Part shown: positions 14,101 to 25,000 of the stretch, in pieces | Position numbering within the stretch: the first letter of the stretch is position 1 | Layout: each line of letters begins with the position of its first letter | Assembly (NCBI RefSeq): GCF_001949145.1 | Contig: NW_019091360.1 | Span: 4,085,771-4,149,770 of the forward strand | DNA length: 64,000 nt | From: Acanthaster planci | Taxonomy: Eukaryota > Echinodermata > Asteroidea > Valvatida > Acanthasteridae | Direction of reading: 5' to 3' | Notes under the pieces: model-generated | The model's input: only the letters and a program-made list of their open reading frames with translations | The model's database searches: none | What the model was told of the DNA's origin: nothing | Position numbers and translations under genes: made by a program

Positions 14101-14644
14101 AGTGTCTGATACCTAGACTCTTTAAAGTACAGGAATACAAGTAAATGACCACGACCCTACATGTTCCATTTCATTCTTGTATACCCAAAATCTTAGTTCT
14201 TAAATCTAGCCCTTAGTTTGCACGAATACGCATATATTTTACCATATGGTCTGGGTAATAATAAAAAAAAATACAATCAAAGACAACTCTTCATCACGCT
14301 CAGCACTATCAATTCTCTGGGGGGGGGCTGTCCATATCCAACAAGAGCATAAACATTGATGTAGGACACAATATATCACCCTGGGTTGAGCCATAATGCA
14401 AAGAAAACAAGGAATCTGCTCATTAGAAATGATTGGTTGCTGGTCAAGGGATGTGAAGAGTCTCAGCTTGGATGACAAGTGGTGTCGGTGACGATCAGCA
14501 GTAGGGTTCATAGCGCCAGGGTAGGAGAAAATGCCACTTGGGTCACTTCTACTCGAGATGATTAGAAAAGCGATGGTGCATAATACAAATAATAAATCAT
14601 GATCACTTTTAAAGGTACACCCCATCATTTGTAGCAATCAAAAA
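5138..14644. other. Non-coding region, no gene supported
   Basis: Open frames up to 130 codons were considered; none shows family motifs. One exon-like stretch on the minus strand (8065-8190) has good splice borders but no known homology. An 18-20 bp inverted match joins 11994-12015 and 12365-12386. 12060-12330 is strongly purine-rich. Confidence 0.5.
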
Positions 14645-14735
14645 AGGTTACTGACGAAATTATTGTCGAAAAGCATACTTGCTTTACAGATGGTTATGGG
14701 ACTAAACTCCCTGTGAAATTATTCTTTCTGGCAAG
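14645..14735 (+). repeat. Dispersed repeat, copy 1
   Basis: Shares GATGGTTATGG, ACTAAACTCC and GTGAAATTATTCTTTCTG with 61069-61160 in the same orientation over about 90 bases. Family unknown. Confidence 0.6.
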
Positions 14736-14882
14736 CTGCCATTTTGAAGAAAACAATGAAAGATGGCCTTTTTCAAAAATGAGTCAGAAGACGCATTTTT
14801 GGAAATACACGTTCGTTCTTAATTCAACAAAGCACAGAGGTGCAATGACATGAGAAGTCATGCACCTACAGAGAGTAAGAGT

Positions 14883-15139
14883 ACTACGCATAAATGCGTT
14901 GGTTTAGCGTGCCACGTCATGTAGCTGTGATGCCAAATGGGAACTACGCATAAATGCCTTGGTTTAGCGTGCCACGTCGTGTAGCTGTGATGCCAAATGG
15001 GAACTACGCATAAATGCCTTGGTTTAGCGTGCCACATCGTGTAGCTGTGATGCCAAATGGGAACTACGCATAAATGTCTTGGTTTAGCGTGCCACATCGT
15101 GTAGCTGTGATGCCAAATGGGAACTACGCATAAATGCGT
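14883..15139. repeat. 60-bp minisatellite, 4.3 copies
   Basis: Units start at 14883, 14943, 15003 and 15063, with a 17-base partial at 15123. They are almost identical (one to three changes per unit) with an exact 60-bp period. Because 60 is divisible by 3, the minus strand reads as a 20-residue repeat, which is a repeat artefact and not a gene. Each unit begins with ACTACGCATAAATGC. Confidence 0.95.
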
Positions 15140-15689
15140 AGAAATTCATACGAATTATCTGAGCATTTAGCTATCTTCTCGACCAACCAACTCAACTTCT
15201 GTGCACAGTGCACCTGCCTTGAAGCATAACAAAATCATGCTCAGGAAAAAAACTGTAAAAAGTCTGATCTTGCTTCATACTGTAGGATAAAGTCCTCTTT
15301 ATTTGATCATAAATTTAGTGGCATGAGTACACCAAAGTAAACTTGTCAAAATGCTTCTAGCGAAGCAAGAGTCCATGGACAATCTTATCCAGAGCAGAAG
15401 GGTACGTAGGGGCAGATACATGTAGTCATCGCAGGAATGTGATTCTGTACTCAATCAAAGATTCTATTCAATAGTTCATTCGGACTGGACCATAATTAAT
15501 GTTATCAACTGACTAATAGCCTATGGTGTTCAGATTGATGTGGCTGAATTAAAAGCCTGTGAGACTGTGGATATCTGTAACTCTCATCCAATGAAGATAT
15601 AAAGGAGACTTACTGAAGAATACTAAGTACAGAATGGCATAGGACAGATCCCAATGTTACACTACAATCAAAATTCTGAAAAATAGAGG
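15140..15689. other. Spacer between minisatellite and LINE
   Basis: No gene or repeat is recognised. The true 5' end of the LINE may lie anywhere around 15680-15720, near AGAGGGCGCTG. Confidence 0.4.
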
Positions 15690-15953
15690 GCGCTGTTCGA
15701 TCGGCTGCCTGTGCTTTTTATTCGTGTCGCACTTTGTATGTTTTTATCTGTGAATTCTTCGATTCGGTTTGAGCATCAGTGTTTTTATGTTGAATGTGGT
15801 ATGAACCGGTTCTTATCTTGCTGCTCATCGTTATTTTGTGGATCTGTGATTTTGATGTAAGTGAAATTTGACTTCGTGATATGAATTGCAACTGATTGGG
15901 GAGACAACGCAGTTGGACACGCCAGGATCTACATGTAAACTTTATGTTTCAAA

Positions 15954-16328
15954 ATGAAGCCAATGGCTGCTACAGGACTTGCCAAGTTTGTTTTCATTAT
16001 ATTTCTCATGGGATGCCAGCTCCAGCTCATGCCAGCTAAGACATCAGAGACTTTTTTGTCTGGTTGTCTGGTCATCACCTTCAACCTTGAACAGTTGCAC
16101 TTCGAATACAATCCAGTTACCAGATTTGTTGTTGATGCCGCAAAATTTGATAATCTTCCCTCTGCTGTAGTTCAGGAACGATGTGCTTCAGGCTTCTGCA
16201 CTTCAAAATCACCAGTGGTTAAATACGGATATCTCTGTAAGCTCATCCCAGGTCAGGACCCACCTTCAGATATTACCATCTTTATGGATGTGCTGAAAAA
16301 CCCAGGGCCAAAGGTGTGCATAGATTAA
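15954..16328 (+). pseudogene. LINE ORF leader with signal-like N-terminus and 2A-like motif, ended by a nonsense codon
   Basis: The 124-codon frame starts MKPMAATGLAK followed by a hydrophobic stretch (FVFIIFLMG), like a signal peptide. It ends with DVLKNPGP (16287-16310), close to the D-V/I-E-x-N-P-G-P consensus of 2A translational-recoding peptides, with Leu in place of Glu. The TAA at 16326 is in the same frame as the next segment (16353-16658, with RRGRKAG and the first endonuclease block), so it looks like a nonsense mutation in one longer ORF. In active relatives the 2A separates a short leader from the enzyme part. Whether this version ever worked is unknown. Confidence 0.7.
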
Positions 16329-16352
16329 CGACTTACTTACACTCCAGATGAA

Positions 16353-17216
16353 ATGAAAGCCATCAGATGCCGGATAAAACTTCATTTACCGAGCTCTACA
16401 TATGATTGTTTAAAAACTTTTGATCTATTTAAAAAAAGACGAGGGAGAAAAGCAGGTCTTCGTCCTGTAGCTCATCAAACAGCTGACACGAGGATAACTC
16501 AGAAACAGTATGGCCAAGGAAGTGAAGTGACAGTTAGTGATAATAAGGAGTATGATAATCAACAAATCAACAATGACCTCTTCAAACATTTTCAGCGTAG
16601 AGGAGTTCATATCATTCACCTGAATGTTAGATCATTATTACCAAAACTTTTGAATTGAAGACCATCACTCAAAAGTCTAAAGTTGCAATATTTGGAGTCT
16701 CTGAAACATGGCTGGATGATTCCGTCCCCAATGCTGAAATCATGATACAGGGTTATTCTGTTCTCCGACACGACAGGACTCGACATGGCGGAGGGGTCTG
16801 TGTGTACATTAACAATGATCTTGTCTTCAATCAAAGAATGGATTTGATGAGAGACAATATGGAATCTGTTTGGTTTGATTTACTCCTACTGAAATCAAAA
16901 CCAATAATAATCAGTGTGTGTTATCGCCCTCCTAAAGACAATAACTTTCTTGATCGCTTTGAAAACATTTTGTCAATTATTGGGTTAAATCATTAAATAA
17001 TTATCGTGGGTGATTTTAACATAAATTTTCTATAGAAAAACTGTACTCAGTTTAGGGATTATAAAAATATTTTGGAACTGTTTGATTGCAAACAACTTAT
17101 CAAGGATCCTACCCGTACTACTAATTACCTGTTCGACTTTACTCGATCATGTTATTTGTAACAATGCAGACAAGATTAGCCAATCAGGGATTTTGAATTG
17201 GGGTTTGAGTGATCAT
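16353..17216 (+). pseudogene. LINE apurinic-like endonuclease domain, frameshifted
   Basis: The EN domain nicks the target DNA. It is spread over three frames: 16353-16658 (ending with the Asn of LNVRS), 16655-16996 (SETWL with the catalytic Glu, then the GGGVCVYI and VCYRPP blocks) and 17006-17216 (GDFNIN, then SDH at 17208). All key motifs of the fold are present, but stops and frame shifts separate them. It belongs to the same fold superfamily as PDE12. Confidence 0.85.
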
Positions 17217-18435
17217 TTTCGCATCGGTTGTTCTCGCAAGGTGTCAAAAAAGCCAAATTGTGGTGGCCATAAAAATAGCACTATCAGATCTCTTAGGGAC
17301 TATAGCATAGAGGACTTTCTGTTTCAACTGTCCCATGCTGATTGGTCTAATGTATATTGCAGTGATATTGATCAAGCCGGGAACTATTTCAAAAACACTG
17401 TTTTGCAAGTTCTTGACACTGTTGCTCCGAAAAAAGAGATCAGATTAAAGACCAGAACTGAACCCTGGTTTAATCATAAGATATCAGAAAATATTACGCT
17501 TAGTGATAAACGTCTTGGTAAATTAGCCAAAGATAAAAATAACACTGATCTTTATAAAACTTACTGCCAAATTAGAAATAAGATCCAGAGGGATGTTAGG
17601 ATTGCCAAAGCAAATTATCTCAGTCATAAGATTGAAGAAAATGGAAACAATCCCAAAGGACTTTGGCACCAGTTTAAATCACTTGGGTACAGTAAGAAAT
17701 GTAAGGATGAAACTAAAGTTGCACTTAAAATTGCTGGCGAGTTCTGTTTTGATACAAACAAAGTGGCAAATTATATGAATCATTTGTTTACTACAGTTGC
17801 TTCTGATCTGGTGAACAAACTGCCTCGCGCCCAAAATAATTTTGGGATTGAGTCTAGGGCTATTAGGAATTTTTATTGGAGCAGAGGTGGAGTCTCAAAT
17901 TCTTTTAAGCTCTCTACTGTTTCGAGATATTTTGTTTACAAAGAATTACTCAAGTTAAATACCCCAAAAAAGTACTGGTTCAGATAATATTCCAGAGAAA
18001 TTCTTGGATGGTGCATTCAGCTTAAAAGATCCTATTTCGTTCATAATTAACCTGTCTATTTCCAGTAATATTTTTCCAAATGAACTGAAGCTTGCCAGAG
18101 TTAGGTCTGTATTTAAGAAAAATAGTAGATCAGATGTTGGCAATTACAGACCTATTAGCATTCTCAGTACAGTATCCAAATTATTGGAAAAAGCTGTTTC
18201 TGTTCAATTGGAAAAATATTTGACTGATAATAAACTTGTTTACAACTTTCGGTCGGGGTTTAGAAGTTCATAATCTACGCATACTTAATTCATCTCACTG
18301 ACTACATTCCTTCTCAGATTGCCAAAGGAAAATTATACTGGTATGGTTTTTCTGGATTTACAAAAGGCTTTTGATACGGTGGATCATTTTATTTTATGTA
18401 GAAAATTACAAGCCATGGGTGTTCATTTTGATTCT
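17217..18435 (+). pseudogene. LINE linker and first half of reverse transcriptase
   Basis: The 17082-17987 frame continues from SDH through a basic, helix-rich linker (residues with KRLGKLAKDK and QIRNKIQRDV). The RT proper follows from 18004 in another frame, with NYRPISILS at 18142 and the first catalytic Asp in FLDLQKAFDTVDH at 18349-18387 in a further frame. The reading stops at the inserted element, inside the codons for a VHFDS segment. Confidence 0.85.
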
Positions 18436-20249
18436 TGTCACAGTGTGCTCACTTTATAGCCACTGCAACTGGAAGGACTGGATGCAGGCCAGAAAAATGA
18501 TTGTAACAAAACCCAATCTGTACTATTCACAATATTTGATATGAACTTATTTACAAAATTTCTCAATTCTATCATACAAAATATACACCATTTCATATTT
18601 ACAATCAGATGTCTCTCAAGTGAGCGTAGCTACAACTCCGAATTTGAATTAAATTAAACTTATCAAATGAATGTCTATTCACACAGGCATGAAAAATAGT
18701 ATTTGCAATTCAAGTATGTGTGAATTCAAATTTTGAATTTACTGTAAATTCACAAATCTAGTGCATCAAAGAGATATACACTTGATAGTTTCCAATTCCT
18801 TGTAATATAATGGCGTAAATTTTTAGCTCTGAAAAGCACCTCAAAATAAAAGAATTATCAATCAAAGTTCCTCCTAGGAAAACAAGTATTCGTAAGAAAA
18901 ATGTAAGTATCAGTTCAATGAGTTTACCAGGTATGGTGGAATTTGGTTCAATAGGCGAAATACCCAACAAACTGCAGTATAAACTCCAGAGAAAACAAGG
19001 TTGATTAAAAGTATGCCACAAGCTGGAATAATCTGAAAGGCTCAAGGCATGTACATGTACATAGAAGATCTTTAAGCCAAACTTGCAAGTGTTATCACTA
19101 CATGTACGTCTGCTCTCAAATTTAAAATGTCTGACATACAGTTCGACGTAATATCAGTTCGTCCCTCCTTGATTACAAGAATCTGCCCTTGCTACCTTGC
19201 TCATCGACTCTGGTACATGTACATCTGCGGGACCACCTCCGCAACTTAGATGTGAACCCTCACTGCAGTGTGCTGTGACCAAGGTTACATCGGAATTCAA
19301 GAACCAGCCATCGAGCGTGAGGAGGAACTGAACTCATGCAGTCTTTGAGCCAAGCTCAGATCTTCAAGGCCATCTAATTGAAGCAATAATTCACCAAAAT
19401 GCCAAATAGTATGGTACGATACAAAAATTTGTATCTCAATCTCGAACAGTCATTTCAAAGAAAACTTGTAAGAACTCAAACAACTATGATCAGTAATTTA
19501 GTATCAAGTTGATTTCGAACACATCTTTAACAAATTAGTTGATGCCGTTAAAGTTCAAAATATCACTCCATCCAGTTTCTTGAGAGTCACAACCAAAAGC
19601 ACTGATATATGACAAAATAACTTGAATTTAAACTTACGTTTTTCTCCATTTGTCTAAACTTGGAATGTCAATCAGCCGCTACGATGATCCTCACAACCAA
19701 TTTCGCCTCATAAGCAGCCTGACAAATCTGCTACTGGCTGTGGCAAATGGCGCAACCAAAGTACAAAACTCGCGCGGCACTGGGATAGGGACTCAGCCCA
19801 CACACCTTATCATCATGATGCATCTCTCAGGTCTCTGCTGTCTATCATTGTTCATCACATTTATACTCAGTTGTGCTCTGTTCACATTCAAATCGCCCAC
19901 AGAACTTCAGCCTTATTTTCTTTATTCACACAACCTGTGACAAGTCTTTACAAAGGAAAGCTCCACTGCAATACAAAAGGACAAGATAGTGCATCCAAAT
20001 TCCTAGTCTAAGTGGGTAAAAAATTTGCATGTAAGTACAGAAAGCCATGGCCTGGTCACTGATGTGTAACCTGAAAAAGTAAAGTGATGAATTAAACATG
20101 AAGAGAAAGTCTAATGAATAATACATGCCAAAGTTTAGTTCAGATTAATTGGGTACAGGAGCTGACACTGAAATAGAAAATATCTGATTAATTGACCTGA
20201 TAGAAAAATAGGAATAAAATATGGAATTAATCAATGGAGAATTCTGACA
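18436..20249. mobile_element. 1,814-bp TG...CA insertion (solo-LTR-like) inside the LINE
   Basis: The insert begins TGTCACAG and ends TTCTGACA, so its ends are TGTCA...TGACA. It is flanked by the 5-bp direct repeat ATTCT (18431-18435 and 20250-20254). Removing the insert plus one ATTCT rejoins the LINE RT codons (FDS then VDW) in frame. TG...CA ends, a very short inverted repeat and a 5-bp duplication are the marks of integrase-type insertion, most simply a solo LTR. No gag-pol, primer-binding site or repeated internal ends were found. The longest frames inside (95 and 96 residues) are not recognised. Orientation is not settled: TATAAA and AATAAA words occur on both strands. A Ginger-like DNA element with TGTNR ends is the alternative. 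Confidence 0.75.
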
Positions 20250-20254
20250 ATTCT

Positions 20255-21515
20255 GTTGACTGGGTTTAAATCTTATCTCTCAAATAAATTGTTTGAATTA
20301 ATCAAGTTGATTCTCAACCAATGAAAATAACATGTGGTGTTCCCCAGGGTAGTCTTTTAGGGCCTTTACTTTTTCCCTGTTGTGTAAACGACATGCAAAT
20401 AAACGTTGGGTCAAATCTGTTGTTGTATGCCATCTTTATTTCCGGCAAGGACCCTCAAGCAATAGCCAATTGCCCAAGTGCAGAGCTGGAATCATGCAGA
20501 CAATGGCTGATTGATAATAAACTACCTTTGCATGTCAGTAAAACTGAGACTATTCTATTTGGATCTAAACAGAAACTCAGCAGAGTTGACAAATTTGAAG
20601 TAATTTGAGATGGGAAAATTATTAGCTTCTCAAATTGTGTAAATTATTCCGATATTACACTGGATCAAAGTTTAATTTGTGAGAAGGTTGCCAATTCTGT
20701 CATCAAAAGGGCTAGTGCAAGATTACGTTTTTTATACAGATATGCAAATTGTTTAAATGAGCGATCTCGTCAATTATCCTGTTCTGCTCTCATAACATGC
20801 TACATGCTACTGTTGCTCATCCTGGTTTTCTGCACTGTCTACTAAGCTAAAAAGAGGTTGCAAATAACTCAAAATAAAAACATCCGTTTTATTCTAAGCC
20901 TAGGTCCCAGATCTCATACTGGACAAGCAGAATTGAATAGGTTGGGTTTTTAAATGTAAAAGATCAGGTAATACAGTTGAAATTGAATCAGGTTTATAAA
21001 ATATTTCATGATATGGCACCAGATTATCTTTGTCAGAATTTCAAAAGAGCTTCAAATACGCTCAGTTATTCCACGAGGAGTAGTACAACCAATATTGTAG
21101 TTCCCTGTATAAAGGGGCCTGAATGCAACACTTTCTTCTATGCTGGAGTACACCTTTTGAAATTTGCTTCCCAATGAAGTAAAAAGTTGAATACTCGCCG
21201 AAAATTTTTTTAAAAGCAGCCAAAATATACCTGTCATCAAAATCCAAATTTTAAAATTTAAATTTTAAATTTGTGGGCTATTTTTCAAAATCTTACACAT
21301 TTTCAAAAAAATTTATGTTAACCACCAGTGTATTTTTTAATATTTTTAGTATTGTTTAAAAGTTTTTTTTGTGAGGACCCCAATGAAAATAAGCTGTTTA
21401 TTACAGCTTTCTTGGGCTATCCTTGGATTCTGTCTTTTACTATTCTTATTTTTTTGTATTTTGTACTGTGACTATTATTATAACATTGTCTTTTTGCCAG
21501 AATAAATAAATAAAG
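20255..21515 (+). pseudogene. Second half of LINE reverse transcriptase and 3' tail
   Basis: Contains GVPQGSLLGPLLF (20336-20374), then LLLYA at about 20417-20431 followed by Ile-Phe-Ile where YADD is expected, so the catalytic Asp pair is lost. An SKTETILFGS block and a C-terminal frame (20977-21177, with YKIFHDMAPDYL) follow. The 3'UTR ends in a short AATAAA-type microsatellite tail, typical of CR1/L2 elements. Several stops interrupt the frame. Confidence 0.85.
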
Positions 21516-21598
21516 AACTGAACAGGACTGTAACATCCTTACTGTGACTACATCATTGTCAATGTAGCCATTCTCAAAAACATACCAAACTGAGTAAA

Positions 21599-22027
21599 GC
21601 CGGGTTCGCACTGGACTTTTTTGGTCAACCTTTCCAAGATGATGGTTACTTTTCCCATTTTAAATCCAGTGCTGGCATCACAGGAGATCCTCTCAGTTAC
21701 TTAATTATTTCTACCGACCAACTTCTACCCCAGGAAAAATTACCAAGACAATTTTCCCGAAACGGAAAGTCCAGTGCGGACAGCCTGAGTAGGTAAGAGC
21801 AGGGGGAAAGGGCCAAGAAGACCGTATATCCGGCCTGAGCACAACGTTATGGTAAGGTCACGCAAAGTGCTCTCATACATAAGTCACTGCATTGCCAGGT
21901 CGTTTTAGTTACTTCCCCCCGTCTCGGTCGAAAGTCCAAGTGCGACAGTGGTCACATTTGACCATTTTTTATTTGATCATCGGCTCAGTAAAACCCACAG
22001 GGGAAAAAAGTCCAGTGCAAACATGGC
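21599..22027. mobile_element. MITE-like element with GCACTGGACTTTTTT terminal inverted repeats
   Basis: The left end (21599-21622) and right end (22004-22027) are inverted matches sharing GCACTGGACTTTTTT and outer GCC/GGC. A third inverted copy of the right-end motif lies inside at 21766-21785, so a shorter element (about 190 bp) nested in or fused to a longer one is possible. No transposase is seen. Confidence 0.5.
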
Positions 22028-25000
22028 TTGACAGCCTACATGTAGAGTTTCTTCCTGCATACTGGAGAACCTGTTTTCAAGCCCCTTTGATAACAGTGTA
22101 AAATCGATCGTTCAGGCTCAAAAGCATGCACACCAACATAACTGACGTTTCTCAAAGAAATCAATTTTTATTTTGTCATTATCAGTAACCTTTCCACTCC
22201 TCTTCAATTTTCTTTTTTTTGGGGGGGGGGTTTAACCAATTAAATCATTTTTAATTATGCACACAAAACAGAATCACCCCCTGAAAGTGGAAGTTCCAAA
22301 GTCTGTACGCAGCCATTTTTCAAATGGCATCTCTCCACTTTTTCGGGCCAAACGGACCATTTTTCAACTGCATGTTTTATCCGTTCTGCCCTCAGATGGA
22401 AGTTCAAAGAACCAGGGAGTTGACCTTGGCAAAGATTTACACAATCTCACCACTGGGAGGGGGCCAAGCAATCTCCTCTTTCAAAAGAAACTGTGGTGGC
22501 ACTTTTCATGCTCACGAGCTTAGCAGAAATTATTGCTTGTGAATTAGCGGACTGCACTCCTCAATATCACAGATCCCGATTTAACTGAAAGACATTATGG
22601 TGCTTGCCTCCAGGTAACAGAAGAAAGGACGAGTAATTCCTTTAGGTGTCTTCTATACTAAAGGTTACTACAATGTTTTTTTCCTTTGAAGACTGAAAGA
22701 ACAACAAAAGTTAAATATAGGAGCAAAGTACATGTAGTCCCCTACGTTGATTTCATGACAAAAGATATTTTCGAGCATCGAGTAAGGATTATTTAAGGAT
22801 GAAATCCCATTATCGATGCAAGACAACATCAAAAGCTATGGCCAATTTCCTGGATGTCGCCGTATAAAGGGGGAAAAAAATCAAGATCTGACACTACCAG
22901 TATCTGTACCAGTAAAAGTGAAGTGAATAACGCTTGAGATTGCTCAGGGAGTGACTGCACTCAAGCCAGTGTCCATCCCAAGTGTCAGCTAGCATTCAAA
23001 CTACAGACTGGAACTAAAATCCAACCAAACCTCAAGATTTCTACAGAACTTTGAGAGAAAGTCTTAAAAGATGAGAAGTCAACCAGACAATCTGATTCCA
23101 TACTAGCCTGGTGAGTAGATATTTAGGTTTCACTTTCAAAAGCAATTGGCATGATTATCTATATCTCCTTGATAGCCATCAGTGATTGCCATGATAGCAA
23201 ATTGTTACTAAAAGAGTTAGCATGCCTTTTTCAAAGACCGAAATTGTTCACAAATTTGATGTTTTTCCAGCCAAAAAAAAGCCAAATTTTTCAGGAATCA
23301 CTAAATGTGTGTTTCTATTTAAAAGTGCAGATGAACAAAAAGAAAGTAAGAAAAAATAACAAATGACTTTTTTTTAAATGTAAAATGCTCTGAGAGGGCT
23401 TGGTTTTGATTACAACTTGCAATCTAGGTAATGTTCTCATGTCTCTCTCCACACATAGCCAATTGACTTCAGTGTTTACTTAGACAACACTCCTGGCTGT
23501 TTTTTAATCTCACTGTCTTTGCATGACAGTGTGTAGAACACTGAGGTGAATGTTAAGAACCGATCTCAAATTAGAACAGAGAGGAACATCTAATTATCCC
23601 TGACTTTAAAGGGGAGATGAACCCCCCAAACAGGTGATGTCTTATTAATCCTGTGATGTCTTATGAAAGCAACATGTACGTGTACATATCCCTCCCACTT
23701 TCATGCATTACGGGTACATGTACATGTAGGTCAAAAGCTGGGTAATTTCATTTTCTGATCTAGCATCAGCAATGATGCTTATATTTACAATGCATATATC
23801 ACACAATACAAGTACTGATATATGTGCAATTTATGTGTGCATGCTTCAGCACATTGTTGTGTGTCTGGAAGAAGGAGGTAAGCGCTTACGCCCTTTTGCC
23901 AGGAAGCATGATCACTGCAAAAAAACCTTTTCCCAGCAAAAGGACGTATGTATGAAACTGTTTTATTTTAATCAAATATAAAGATTTCTTTGCAAAAAGA
24001 AAAAAAAAATTCCCAAGTCGTTTAATAAAGTTGTTCAAAGGTTTCTTTTTGTACAATCTATGTTGATTTTGTTGTAAATTTTATCCGTTTTTATTAAATT
24101 TCTTACATGTACATCCTTTTGTCGGGCACATGACAACATACAGTTACAATGTACATGTATACATTTTGAAGTAGAAACTTAACTTTCTCTAAGATGTAAC
24201 AGAGCAACAAGCAAGTCATCTTAATGCAGCAAATATGTTTAACTTATCTCAATTCACATTAATTGAAAGTCCATTCATGTGAAACATGCAATTACTGGAC
24301 AGAGATACCCGTACATGGTAGATATGACCAGCACTATTTACATGTTCATACATTGCAAGTAACTAATGAGCCAATGTATTTTTGATGGATCAATGGAAAG
24401 CCTCAAAGAATGTCAATGAATAAACTCCACTCAGACAAGATACATGTACCACAAAAATACTGTCATCATTTGGTTTCTACACTTTGACATCTCATGCCTC
24501 TTCATTGCAAAAACACAAGACTATATGCCTCAGTTATGAAAATATTTACAGATGGAGGAGGAAGCACATATACATCTATACACTCAGAACAGAGGAGTGT
24601 AAGGCAGAATGCACGGTACTCAACCGATGAATACAAACACTGATGCAGTACTCGCCACGGTGAAAGTCATTTTCGAGAGGGATGCTCTCCAAGAAGAAGA
24701 AAAGATTCCTTTGGATTAATGATGGAGATGTCAGGGGCAGTACATATATCAATTAGAGAAAACAGCCAATGATAGGTACAGTCTAAACACAGGGGAAAAG
24801 TTTGTAGTTTTAGTGTGCATAAATCATGCTCTTATTTATGCTTTCAAACGGAGCACTCACAAATATGAAATGAAGATGGACTATGGTAAGTGTCCGATAA
24901 CGTAAGGAGGTTATGGTTCTGACGTCGCAAAGTGCAAGGATGTTTACAACCTTCTCCATCATAGTTCAGATTGACCCATTTTCATACGCATTTTCCACAT

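Larger units (their letters stand above)
15690..21515 (+). mobile_element. CR1/L2-group non-LTR retrotransposon, near full length, broken, split by an insertion
   Basis: The element moves by target-primed reverse transcription using an endonuclease (EN) and reverse transcriptase (RT). Order seen: a 5' leader from about 15690; a leader frame 15954-16328 with a 2A-like motif; a basic RRGRKAG segment; HLNVRSLLPKL (16617); SETWLDD (about 16702); GGGVCVYI (16787); GDFNINF (17009); SDH (17208); a linker frame 17082-17987; RT NYRPISILS (18142) and FLDLQKAFDTVDH (18349-18387). After the insertion come GVPQGSLLGPLLF (20336), a SKTETILFGS block and a C-terminal frame at 20977-21177. It ends in an AATAAATAAATAAAG tail (21501-21515). 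A TAA at 16326 and frame changes near 16655, 17000-17080 and 17990 break it, so it is inactive. The 5' edge is uncertain and no target duplication was found. Assignment to the CR1/L2 group is from motif style, not a tree. Confidence 0.9.

Noticed and set aside
14858-15097. 79-residue minus-strand repeat protein
   Set aside because: It is a translation of the 60-bp minisatellite; no start context or flanking coding sequence.
18758-19940. Frames of 95 and 96 residues inside the TG...CA insertion
   Set aside because: No gag, protease, RT, integrase or transposase motif; not enough to call a coding element.
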